From: Chitinophagaceae bacterium C216
GTDB taxonomy: Bacteria > Bacteroidota > Bacteroidia > Chitinophagales > Chitinophagaceae
Reading direction: 5' to 3'
Assembly (NCBI GenBank): GCA_028485475.2
Contig: CP144143.1
Span: 2,170,001-2,234,000, forward strand
Length of the DNA: 64,000 bases
Shown: piece after piece, positions 9,259-17,399 of the stretch
Position numbering within the stretch: the stretch's first letter is position 1
How the letters are laid out: the number at the start of each line of letters is the position of its first letter
The notes under the pieces: model-generated
Seen by the model: the letters and a program-made list of their open reading frames with translations, nothing else
Databases searched by the model: none
What the model was told of the DNA's origin: nothing
Position numbers and translations under genes: made by a program

Positions 9259-9290
9259 CAAACTTAGTTACTAAATTTGCGATTTAGTAA
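9259..9290. promoter_or_regulatory. divergent promoter elements with inverted repeat
   Basis: On the plus strand TAAATTTG (9272-9279) and on the minus strand TAAGTTTG (9266-9259) both match the Bacteroidota -7 consensus TAnnTTTG. A perfect 9-bp inverted repeat, TTACTAAAT / ATTTAGTAA with a 5-base spacer (9268-9290), covers the plus-strand element. Upstream TTG elements at proper spacing are weak. The likely roles are promoters for the Erm leader (plus) and DUF1272 (minus) with a shared operator. Confidence 0.4.
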
Positions 9291-9291
9291 T

Positions 9292-9515
9292 GCAAATATA
9301 TACCTCTATGTTTTGTCTTTGTAGACTGTGGACTTCTATCTAAGTGATAGACAGTCCTGTATAAATCCAATTCTTTTTTGTGGCAAAAGTGCTTGTCACA
9401 CTGAGCTTTTTCGTTTTTTATGACGAAGCTGTGTGATGGCTACACTATCAGGGAATGCTGTCTATTCACTTCTCGCTGATCTGAATAACAAGTATTCACC
9501 TGTAAAATGTGGCCT
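9292..9515 (+). promoter_or_regulatory. structured leader, candidate Erm translational attenuator
   Basis: Between the promoter-like site and the Erm start lie two short frames and several hairpins. Frame 1 (9308-9343) encodes MFCLCRLWTSI; the hairpin GACTGT...CTATC-taagt-GATAG...ACAGTC overlaps it. Frame 2 (9420-9479) encodes 19 residues. Segment TATTCA (9463-9468), inside frame 2, can pair with TGAATA (9482-9487), which can instead pair with TATTCA (9493-9498), 18 bases before the Erm ATG. Such mutually exclusive pairing, with a leader frame over the first segment, is how inducible erm genes respond to macrolide-stalled ribosomes. The function here is inferred. Confidence 0.4.
9420..9479 (+). 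CDS. possible Erm leader peptide (19 aa)
   Basis: ATG at 9420 and TGA at 9477-9479 bound a 19-residue frame (MTKLCDGYTIRECCLFTSR). It overlaps the first of three mutually pairing segments and ends 36 bases before the Erm start codon, the position expected of an erm leader peptide. It does not contain a known arrest motif that I can point to, so the coding assignment rests on position only. Confidence 0.3.
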   Translation: MTKLCDGYTIRECCLFTSR

Positions 9516-10319
9516 ATGGCAAAATCCAAATTGCCCGTTCGACTCACGGGACAACATTTCACTATTGATAAAGTATTAATAGCAGATTTGATAAAGCAAG
9601 CAACCATACATAAGAGCGACACTGTTTTGGATATAGGGGCAGGAAAGGGATTTCTCACAGTTCATTTAGTAAAAATGTGTGACCAAGTTATAGCGATTGA
9701 AAAGGACAAGACATTAGTAAAATATTTACGTCTACGATTTTCTAATGCTCACCATGTGAAAATTGTCGGTAGTGATTTTAGAAATTATAGAATGCCAAGC
9801 AAGCCATTTAAAGTTGTTTCTAATATTCCTTATGGCATTACATCTGAAATACTCAAGATACTAATGTATGAGCATGCTGAAAACTTTGTTGGAGGTTCTA
9901 TCATACTTCAATTGGAAGCAGCCCAAAAGTTAGTATCAAATAGGTTGTATAATCCCTTCGCTGTTTTTTACCATACTTTTTTTGAACTAAGGCTACTTTA
10001 TAAAGTAAGTGCTAAAAGCTTTATGCCACCACCCACCGTTACATCAGCTTTGTTATGTATTAAGAGAAAGAATGTGAGAAATTGTGATTTAAAACACAAA
10101 CAAAAATATTTAGCTTTTGTTTCTTGCTTGTTGAGTAATCCAAATGTATCAACTAGAGTAGCTTTCAAGAAGATTTTCAGAAAAAGGCAGCTAAGGGCAC
10201 TTGCTGAAAGATTCAAAATAGATCTTAACGCGCCAATTACTTGTTTGTCACCATGTCAATGGAACAACTGCTTTTTGGAAATGCTGGACATGGTTCCAGA
10301 AAAGTTCCATCCCGTATAG
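9516..10319 (+). CDS. erm: Erm(F)-like 23S rRNA adenine-N6 methyltransferase
   Basis: A 267-residue SAM-dependent methyltransferase that mono- or dimethylates A2058 of 23S rRNA, giving macrolide-lincosamide-streptogramin B resistance. Visible motifs are the N-terminal TGQHFTIDKVLI, SAM motif DIGAGKGFLTVHL, acidic EKD, and catalytic NIPYGIT (NxPY). The start LPVR.TGQHFTIDKVL and end CLSP.QW.NCFLEML..VPEKFHP closely resemble Erm(F) of Bacteroides, but many residues differ, so it looks like a diverged relative rather than the clinical allele. ATG at 9516 gives the usual Erm(F) length; an ATG at 9507 is also in frame. Confidence 0.9.
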   Translation: MAKSKLPVRLTGQHFTIDKVLIADLIKQATIHKSDTVLDIGAGKGFLTVHLVKMCDQVIAIEKDKTLVKYLRLRFSNAHHVKIVGSDFRNYRMPSKPFKVVSNIPYGITSEILKILMYEHAENFVGGSIILQLEAAQKLVSNRLYNPFAVFYHTFFELRLLYKVSAKSFMPPPTVTSALLCIKRKNVRNCDLKHKQKYLAFVSCLLSNPNVSTRVAFKKIFRKRQLRALAERFKIDLNAPITCLSPCQWNNCFLEMLDMVPEKFHPV

Positions 10320-10528
10320 CTCTATCTCATTACTATGTTTCTTGGCTAATTTAGTTATCTTGTAATTTTATACTACAGCTAGTAGCTACTCATAGCTGAA
10401 GAAGGATAGGGGGTATCTTCTTTAGTATTCCATTAGCCGAAATAGCTACAGGAACTAGAGCTTAGGTTTTTGATTGATCAATATCCGGTTTGATTATTTT
10501 TGGCTCTCAATTTTATCAAAATAATCCA

Positions 10529-11275
10529 TTACTTTTTTTCTGTATTCTTATGTAGTATTACGGTATCATCAAATAGCACTACTCTAAGTTGCCGGTATAA
10601 AGCTACAGCATTTCTTAAGCTATCTAGTAGTGATTGTTTGCTATATGCCGGAAGAGTGTGTTTCAGTTTTTCTAAATCTTCACGCTCTATTTGGGATTCT
10701 ATTTTCCTTACGCCCCGAGGGAGGTTGCCGTTTTTTATATGAAGTAAAGGCCCCAATACCACCATACGCAAAAATCCCATAAAATCGTAAGCTTCAAAAT
10801 ATTCGCCTCGCCCGATTTTTAGTAAAGCATAATGTATCCATGTCCAAAATCGATCTTCAATCCATTGGTAATCTGGGTATGGAAATTCTGCTTGCGAATC
10901 ATTAATGGCTTTTTCAAGTAGTCCATTTCTATCAAATAGTATGGTAGGGGTTTCAATGCGCAAATGAAACTCTTCCAACGTCACAAATTTAAGATCTACA
11001 TGCAAAAGAGGGTTGTCGTAAAGACAGATGAGCAACCTAGGCTCACCGACATGTTCTCCAGTAAATCCAGACAAAAAATTCCCCAATCTTTTTGCATAAT
11101 CCAGCATTTTGCTTTTGTGATCGGAAATTCTTTGATGTGTTACAATGATTAAATCAAGATCAGAAAACTCATCAATTTCATTTGTCAGCCAGGAGCCAGA
11201 AACTGCCACACCAATAACGTTATCGTCTTGTTGCAAAATCTTCTTTGCTTTGTTTGCAAATTCTTGTTGTATCAT
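10529..11275 (-). CDS. nucleotidyltransferase-domain protein
   Basis: A 248-residue protein with the polymerase-beta-like nucleotidyltransferase signature GSWLTNEIDEFSDLDLI (GS then D-x-D about 12 residues later) and a later DLKFVT that may give the third acidic residue. The helical C-terminal half resembles antibiotic nucleotidyltransferases of the aminoglycoside/lincosamide type, which transfer AMP to a drug hydroxyl, but the substrate cannot be read from sequence. It converges with the Erm gene, so the two form a small resistance-type patch. Confidence 0.6.
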   Translation of the reverse strand: MIQQEFANKAKKILQQDDNVIGVAVSGSWLTNEIDEFSDLDLIIVTHQRISDHKSKMLDYAKRLGNFLSGFTGEHVGEPRLLICLYDNPLLHVDLKFVTLEEFHLRIETPTILFDRNGLLEKAINDSQAEFPYPDYQWIEDRFWTWIHYALLKIGRGEYFEAYDFMGFLRMVVLGPLLHIKNGNLPRGVRKIESQIEREDLEKLKHTLPAYSKQSLLDSLRNAVALYRQLRVVLFDDTVILHKNTEKK

Positions 11276-11537
11276 TTTTGTTTCTTCCTATTATTTCATA
11301 TTGCGTATACCGGCCGAAGGTTAGCAACAGAAGCAATGTTGGCAGTGTTTCTGTCCGTATGCTACACAGCATGCTTATCAGTGAAATTAAACAATATTGC
11401 TGACATGATTTTTGTCATAGGGCAATTAAAACTAAGTAGTAATATAAAAAAGACGGGCTACAAATCTCAAGTATTTGTCAATAGTTGGACGGATCACTTT
11501 TAACCTATTAGCTCGTTGTTATTTTATTGAAAATAAC

Positions 11538-12058
11538 CTATTCGTCTTTAGTGTTGATCAATTTTGCTAACTGACGAATAGCATGTTGGGATTCTTTCAT
11601 ATTGGTTAAAGCCATCCAAAGATGAAACATTTTAGGATACTCAAAATAGTTGACCGCGATTTGTTGTTGCTCCAGTTTTTTCTTGAGTTTTTGGGCGTCG
11701 GCAAAGAGCAAATCATGGGTACCGATAAATATGGAAATTTTTCCAAGACCTGAGAAATCTCCAAAGATAGGGCTCACCTTGTAGTCTATTGGATTTATTC
11801 CTGCAGCATATAAAGCTCCAGCCATTTTAAGACCTTTAATGCCTAATAGCTTGTCTTTTTTATCCAACTCGATAATATCCATATTACTTAATGTAATATC
11901 GAGCCAGGGGGAGTTTAAAATAATTTGTGAAGGTTGTGGCTTATTTTCATTCCTTAGTTTTTGGGCAAATCCCAGTGCTATGCCTCCACCGCAAGAATTG
12001 CCCATGAAAATAATATTCTCTGAAGGCGTTTCGTTAAGTATCGCATTGTAGAGTTCGT
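11538..12058 (-). pseudogene. alpha/beta hydrolase, 3' half (interrupted)
   Basis: This half encodes NELYNAILNETPSEN, the nucleophile elbow GNSCGGG, NSPWLDI, the acid region GTHDLLF and the His in KMFHLWM, then a normal stop: the C-terminal part of an HSL-type lipase/esterase. The N-terminal half with the oxyanion motif HGGGY lies at 27076-27543. Aligned to the family pattern 'YKD-x6-L-Y', the halves join exactly at YAYF|NELY. The bases from 12059 to about 12131 read in frame but belong to the inserted block, not to the hydrolase. Confidence 0.85.
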
Positions 12059-12062
12059 TTTG

Positions 12063-12173
12063 GGTATTGCCGAAGGCGGGGATTTTTAGCACAAAAGCAT
12101 AATCGAAGAACGAAAGTTGAACCTTGCACAAATGTTCAATCGAAACCGTTCAGCCCCGCTTTTGGCAATACCT
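12063..12173. repeat. imperfect 110-nt palindrome at left end of the block
   Basis: GGTATTGCCGAAGGCGGGG (12063-12081) and CCCCGCTTTTGGCAATACC (12155-12173) are inverted copies with 17 of 19 matches. The DNA between holds a smaller inverted pair (GTTGAAC / GTTCAAT). Its size and fold resemble single-strand-folding recombination sites, but the standard integron core sequences are not present. Confidence 0.6.
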
Positions 12174-12174
12174 T

Positions 12175-12189
12175 GTTACCGGCTGGTGT
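12175..12189 (+). repeat. inverted repeat copy, left
   Basis: GTTACCGGCTGGTGT, which matches 14 of 15 bases with the reverse complement of 27058-27072. It lies about 115 bases inside the left edge of the inserted block, just after the palindrome. Confidence 0.6.
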
Positions 12190-12331
12190 TCTGTCTGCCA
12201 GTCTTTGCAAACCATTGTCAGTACTGAGTTTTTGTTTCATTGTCAGGTCGGTTGTGTGTTGCATTTTGCGTTTTTTACTTTTTTAAAGGATCGGGAATTT
12301 TTTAAAACAATCTTGTATTGAGTCGGTTTTG

Positions 12332-12383
12332 CAAGCTCTTTGCCAAAGCGTTGGCTAGTGTGGCTTTGGCAATATGCTTGCAA
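12332..12383. repeat. imperfect palindrome before the multicopper oxidase end
   Basis: GCAAGCTCTTTGCCAAAGC and GCTTTGGCAATATGCTTGC are inverted with two mismatches around a short TTGGC-rich centre. It follows the stop of the minus-strand oxidase gene and could also act as a transcription end, though no long T run follows. Confidence 0.45.
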
Positions 12384-12393
12384 TTGCAGAACT

Positions 12394-14639
12394 TTAATAA
12401 TTCAATGATAGTCCAACTCCAAAGCCCATATCGCTATCGTAATGAGTACGAATACCCATATTTTTGTTGATGATGTATTTTAGTTCTCCCATATATTCCT
12501 TGTCGGTATTGACCATAAAGCCTGCTCGAACCCTTTTAGAAATCGGAATGTCTTCACGCATCAAAGACAATCTGACAATTCCATCGTGATAGATCTCTGC
12601 CTGAAAGTTAACGAGCATTGGCAATGTATATACAAAACCCAAACTGATAGCGGCACGTTGGTCTTTGCCATTCTTTTGTCCAAAAAGATTAGTTTCGTGT
12701 TCGTCCATTCCAATTTTACGGTAACGCCAATCGAAACCTACAAAAGGCATAAACCACTGCATTTTATCTACGTATCTGCCTAAATGCGTTTCTACTTCAT
12801 AACCTTTTTGTGCAGAATATCCCAAACGCCACTCCGAGGTAAGATTCCAACGTGCATTTTGCACTCTGAACATACCGTCGTTTCCATTGGTAGCGAAGTC
12901 ATTTTCTAAAAATACATACGCATATTACTTTCTCTTTTAAGCATTCTGTATGCTTTTTCTTTGTTAGGAAGTAGTGGGTTGTGTAATTCTCCTACACTAA
13001 AAACCCGATTCATACCTGCCATCATATGATAAAGAATGTGACAATGAAAAAACCAATCACCTTCGGTATTGGCTGCAAACTCTATCACGTTGGTTTCCAT
13101 CGGCATTATGTCTAAGACATTTTTCAGAGGGGAATAGTCGCCGTGTTCATTCAACACGCGGAAATCAAACCCGTGTAAGTGCATCGGATGTCGCATCATC
13201 GAGTTGTTGTATAAGGTGATACGGAGGATTTCACCCTTTTTTACCAATATCTTATCCGTTTCAGAAAACACTTTATTGTCCATACTCCACACATATCTGT
13301 TCATATTTCCAGTGAGTTCGAAGCGCATTTCACGAACTGGTAAATCTTTTGAAAGCGTAGTCTTTTCTGTCGCTTTCAGCATTCCATAATTGAGTGTTAC
13401 TAGTTCAGTAGTGTTGGCCGTATGGTTTTCGTGTTGCTGATGATTTTCTGCGTTTGAGTGTCCGTGATGATGATCGTTTTGCCCAGAAACTTCAGGGTAC
13501 ATCACGGTATTCATATCCATTTGTTGCAGGCTCATTTCCATTCCCATATCGTGCATATCGCCGTTCATCTTCATCATATCATTCATCATTTTCATTCCTT
13601 CAAAGTACTTGAGCTTTGGCAACGGGGTAGTGAGTTGTTTTACTCCTGAACCTACATAGAGCGAAGCAGAACCCGAACGGTCTTCGGCAGTTGCCAAGAG
13701 TTCATAAGAAACACCTTCTTCAGGAATGGTGACGACAATGTCGTAGGTTTCTGAGACAGCCACAATGAGCCGATCTACTTCTACAGGCTCTACATCGTTT
13801 CCGTCGTTTGCTACAACTGTAATTTTACCACCCGCATAGGTGAGCCAAAAGTAAGTCGAGGCACCTGCATTAGATATTTTTAACCTCACTTTGTCTCCTG
13901 CTTTGAACTGTGATAGTTGGCTTTCGGGCACTCCGTTTATGAGGAATTTATCATAATAAACATCGCTCACATCCATTGCCAGCATCCGTTTCCACTCATT
14001 GGTGAGTTTGGTCTTGAAATGTCCTTCACGAATGGCTTCGGCATAACTTTGTGTAGCATCCTTTTTTATAGCAAACCAATCGCTGGCATTGCTTAACATT
14101 CTTTGGATGTTTTCAGGTTTATAATCCGTCCATTCGCTGATAATTACTGGAATGGTAGGCAGATCATCTATGCCTTTTCTGAAAGAGACATCATTTTCTT
14201 TTTTATTGAAAATGAGTGATCCATACATTCCAATTTGTTCTTGGTATCCGCTGTGGCTGTGGTACCAGTGGGTTCCGTTTTGTATCACCGGGAATCGGTA
14301 CACGTGTGTGGTGTTTGGTTCTATCGGCATTTGTGTTAGAAGCGGAACGCCATCTTCCTGGTTGGGCAACTATACCCCGTGCCAATGTAGTGATGTACTT
14401 TCTTTTAGCTGATTGTGCACCACAATTTCAGCAGTATCGCCCTCTGTAAAAGTGAGCGTTGGCATCGGAATTTGACCGTTTACTGCAATGGCTCTTTTTT
14501 CTTTTCCGGCATAGTTTACCAATGTGTCTTTTACATATAAATCGTATCGCACTACTTTTTGTGCGAAAAGAGAAGTTGTTGCCAAGAGCATCAATGTTAT
14601 CGGCAACAGTTTTTTTGAGAAAATATTTTGTATATCCAT
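12394..14639 (-). pseudogene. multicopper oxidase with C-terminal outer-membrane-type domain, broken
   Basis: Across three segments the DNA encodes one protein of about 747 residues. It has a signal peptide (KKLLPITLMLLATTSLFAQ), copper motifs HWHG, HWYHSHSG, HPMHLHGFDF and HCHILYHMMAGM, a Met/His-rich stretch near residues 340-400, then a beta-rich domain ending VGLSLNY as in CopB-like outer-membrane proteins. Normal role: periplasmic Cu(I) oxidation. It is broken by an in-frame TAG at 14370-14372, just after HWHGV, and by a one-base loss in an A/T run (12908-12912), after which the C-terminal domain continues in another frame. Every copper ligand motif is intact. Confidence 0.8.
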
Positions 14640-14649
14640 TTCAGAATTT

Positions 14650-16800
14650 TCATTTATTAATTTTTAAAAGGCTTGCATTTATGGCAACCACAATAGTACT
14701 TATGCTCATCAAAACCGCACCCATTGCAGGGCTTAAAACGAAACTCGGATAAAGCACGCCTGCTGCCAGTGGTATGGCTATCATATTGTAACCAACTGCC
14801 CAAAGCAGGTTTTGAACCATTTTTTTATATGTCCGTTTTCCAAAGTCAATCATCTTTACCACATCTCTCGGGTCACTGTTTACTAGGATGATATCAGCTG
14901 TTTCCGCAGCTACATCTGTTCCTGATCCCACAGCGATTCCGACATTAGCCTGTGCCAATGCAGGTGCATCATTGACCCCATCTCCAGTCATAGCAACAAT
15001 TTCACCTTTCGCTTGATATTGCTTGACTTTTTCCTGCTTTTCGTGAGGCAGTACGTTGGCGATATAGTCGTCCATTCCCAATTGTTCAGAAACTGCTTTT
15101 GCAATTTTTTCATTGTCGCCTGTAAGCAGAATGGATTTGATACTCATCTTTCTTAACTCATCAATGGCTTCTTGCGCCCCCTCACGAATGCTGTCTGCCA
15201 ACGTGATAATACCGATAACTTCATTATCAATAAAAACATAGTTGACTGTTTCAATGCTTTGATTGATTTCTTTGGGCGTTTCAGGCTCTGTAAGATTATT
15301 TTGTTTGAAATAATTAGGTCCTGCTGCTACTATTTCCTTTCCGTTTACTAATGCTTTGACACCTATGCCTGCCATATAGCTGAAATTCTCCGACTTCCAT
15401 AGTTCAAGGTTTCTTTCTGCCAGCATTTTCAAAATACCTTTTGCAATGTGGTGTTCGGAATATTGCTGAACGGCTGCTGCATATTGTATCATTTCATCAG
15501 CAGAATATTTATCAGTAAGTGGGATCACTTTTTCTACTGCGTGAGAGCCTTTGGTAAGCGTTCCTGTCTTGTCGAAAATAATCGTGGATAGTTTTCGGGT
15601 AGTTTCAAATGCGGTACGATTGCGAATGAGCAAACCATTGGTAGCCGAAAGCGTTGTAGAAATGGCAACCACCAACGGAATAGCCACACCCAAAGCGTGG
15701 GGACAAGCCGTAACCATTACTGTAACCATTCTTTCCAATGCAAACGCAATATCTCCGCTACTGCTGAGCCAATAAATAAAAGTGATTACGCCTATTGCAA
15801 TAGCAAGAAAGGTGAGCCATTTAGCTACTTTATCGGCAAGGTTTTGCGTATTCGATTTTGCTGCCTGTGCATCCTGAACCAAGTTGATTACCTTATTGAG
15901 GTAACTGTCTTTGCCTACTCCTGTTGCCGTAACACTTAACGCACCTTCGCCATTGATAGAACCTGCAATTACTTTTCCGTCTTTTTCTTTTTTTACCGGA
16001 ACACTTTCGCCCGTAAGCATACTTTCGTTTACATAAGAAACGCCATCTACAATCGTTCCATCGGCAGGAATTTTTTCACCGGGTTTGATGATAATGGTTT
16101 CACCGTTTTTTAGGTCTTCGAGTTTTATTTTTATGGTTTCACCATTTCGCTCCACCGTAACATCGTTTGGTAAAAGTGCCACCAATGACTGCAATGCTTT
16201 TGAAGCTGCCATAGTAGAACGCATTTCTAACCAATGTCCCAAAAGCATAATCACGATAAGAGTTGCCAGTTCCCAAAAGAAGTCCATTCCCGGCAGACCA
16301 AAAACGACGGCAACCGAATAGATGTAAGCGACTGAAATAGCGATTGCCACCAATGTCATCATCCCAATAGCTTTGGCTTTTATCTCGCCTACCATTCCTT
16401 TCAGAAATGGCATTCCACCATAGATGTAAATAAAAGTTCCCAGCGCCAATAGCACATATTTATCTCCAGGAAAAGCAACCGTGAAACCAAACCATTCCTG
16501 TATCATTTGCGATAAGAGCAAAATGGGAACGGTAATGATTAAACTTACCCAAAAACGTTTGAGGAAATCGTGGGTATGATGTCCTTCGTGTTTATCGTAA
16601 CCACTATCGGAATGATGATGGTTATGTTCGTCGCTATGTGTGGAATGTTCTTTATGGTCGTGATGATGATGGTGTCCGTGATGGCTGTGAGCTTCATTTT
16701 TTGCTCCACTCATTGGAACTAAATCCATTCCGCAAAGTGGACATTTCCCTGGCTCATCTTTAAGTATCTGGGGGTGCATTGGGCATGTGTATTTTTTCAT
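14650..16800 (-). CDS. copB: CopB-type copper/silver P1B ATPase
   Basis: A 716-residue P-type ATPase exporting copper or silver from the cytoplasm. It starts with a heavy-metal-binding YHS-like motif (YTCPMHPQI...GKCPLCGMDLVP, residues 4-29) and a His-rich tract (residues 38-76). The membrane metal site is CPH (366-368), the signature of the CopB (P1B-3) group, not CPC of CopA. DKTGT (Asp410) is the phosphorylated site, TGES lies at 264-267 and GDGVNDAP near 620. Start at 16800. It ends 10 bases before the oxidase gene on the same strand. A 7-bp inverted repeat (ATTTGCG / CGCAAAT, 16834-16859) lies upstream. Confidence 0.9.
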   Translation of the reverse strand: MKKYTCPMHPQILKDEPGKCPLCGMDLVPMSGAKNEAHSHHGHHHHHDHKEHSTHSDEHNHHHSDSGYDKHEGHHTHDFLKRFWVSLIITVPILLLSQMIQEWFGFTVAFPGDKYVLLALGTFIYIYGGMPFLKGMVGEIKAKAIGMMTLVAIAISVAYIYSVAVVFGLPGMDFFWELATLIVIMLLGHWLEMRSTMAASKALQSLVALLPNDVTVERNGETIKIKLEDLKNGETIIIKPGEKIPADGTIVDGVSYVNESMLTGESVPVKKEKDGKVIAGSINGEGALSVTATGVGKDSYLNKVINLVQDAQAAKSNTQNLADKVAKWLTFLAIAIGVITFIYWLSSSGDIAFALERMVTVMVTACPHALGVAIPLVVAISTTLSATNGLLIRNRTAFETTRKLSTIIFDKTGTLTKGSHAVEKVIPLTDKYSADEMIQYAAAVQQYSEHHIAKGILKMLAERNLELWKSENFSYMAGIGVKALVNGKEIVAAGPNYFKQNNLTEPETPKEINQSIETVNYVFIDNEVIGIITLADSIREGAQEAIDELRKMSIKSILLTGDNEKIAKAVSEQLGMDDYIANVLPHEKQEKVKQYQAKGEIVAMTGDGVNDAPALAQANVGIAVGSGTDVAAETADIILVNSDPRDVVKMIDFGKRTYKKMVQNLLWAVGYNMIAIPLAAGVLYPSFVLSPAMGAVLMSISTIVVAINASLLKINK

Positions 16801-16893
16801 AATAACAGTTTTAAGAATATTTCACAATATTTAATTTGCGATGATTTTAACACGCAAATCGAAGTTTTAACCTGTTCAGCTTATACGCTAAAT

Positions 16894-17373
16894 TTATTCA
16901 TTATCCATTAACGAATTAAAGTAATCGACTAATAATTTCTTATCTTCATTGCTCAAACGAGCACCCCCATGCATCCATAAATAAGAGGTTAATGGCATTT
17001 TATCTTGTTCAATTTGCTTGGTAATTTGCGTAAATTTTGAATTTAGTCTCCGGGAACCATAAGAAGGCAATTCATCAAAATTCAACTTTTCCTTTCCATC
17101 TTTTACATGCTTATCCATTAGCCATGCCATGGGTTGAATCTCACTGTACCAAGGATACTTCGTATTATTACTATGGCAATCGTAACAAGAAACAGCCAAA
17201 ATTGCATTGACCTGTTCACTAACTTGAAAGGTATCAACAAAAGCCTTTCCTGCAGGAGAGTCTGATGTATTCTTTTGAGGTCTTACTAGCTGAATTAATA
17301 ATAAAACAGCTAGCAAAACCATAAAGACTAGTTTTGATTTAGAAATTGCATTTTTTTTTCTTATGCCTTCCAT
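16894..17373 (-). CDS. haem-binding domain protein (PF14376 type)
   Basis: A 159-residue protein with one N-terminal membrane anchor (KLVFMVLLAVLLLIQLV) and a c-type haem motif CYDCH in SCYDCHSNNTKYPWYS, the hallmark of the Haem_bd family in Bacteroidota. The haem domain should face the periplasm. Its place between the efflux genes and the CopB-like gene suggests electron transfer for copper oxidation, but this is inferred from position. Confidence 0.8.
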   Translation of the reverse strand: MEGIRKKNAISKSKLVFMVLLAVLLLIQLVRPQKNTSDSPAGKAFVDTFQVSEQVNAILAVSCYDCHSNNTKYPWYSEIQPMAWLMDKHVKDGKEKLNFDELPSYGSRRLNSKFTQITKQIEQDKMPLTSYLWMHGGARLSNEDKKLLVDYFNSLMDNE

Positions 17374-17399
17374 AACGAACTAATTTAAATGATTAATGG

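Noticed and set aside
12059-12190. Left palindrome as a standard integron attC site.
   Set aside because: The GTTRRRY / RYYYAAC core pair is not present and there is no integron integrase; only the general foldable shape is similar.
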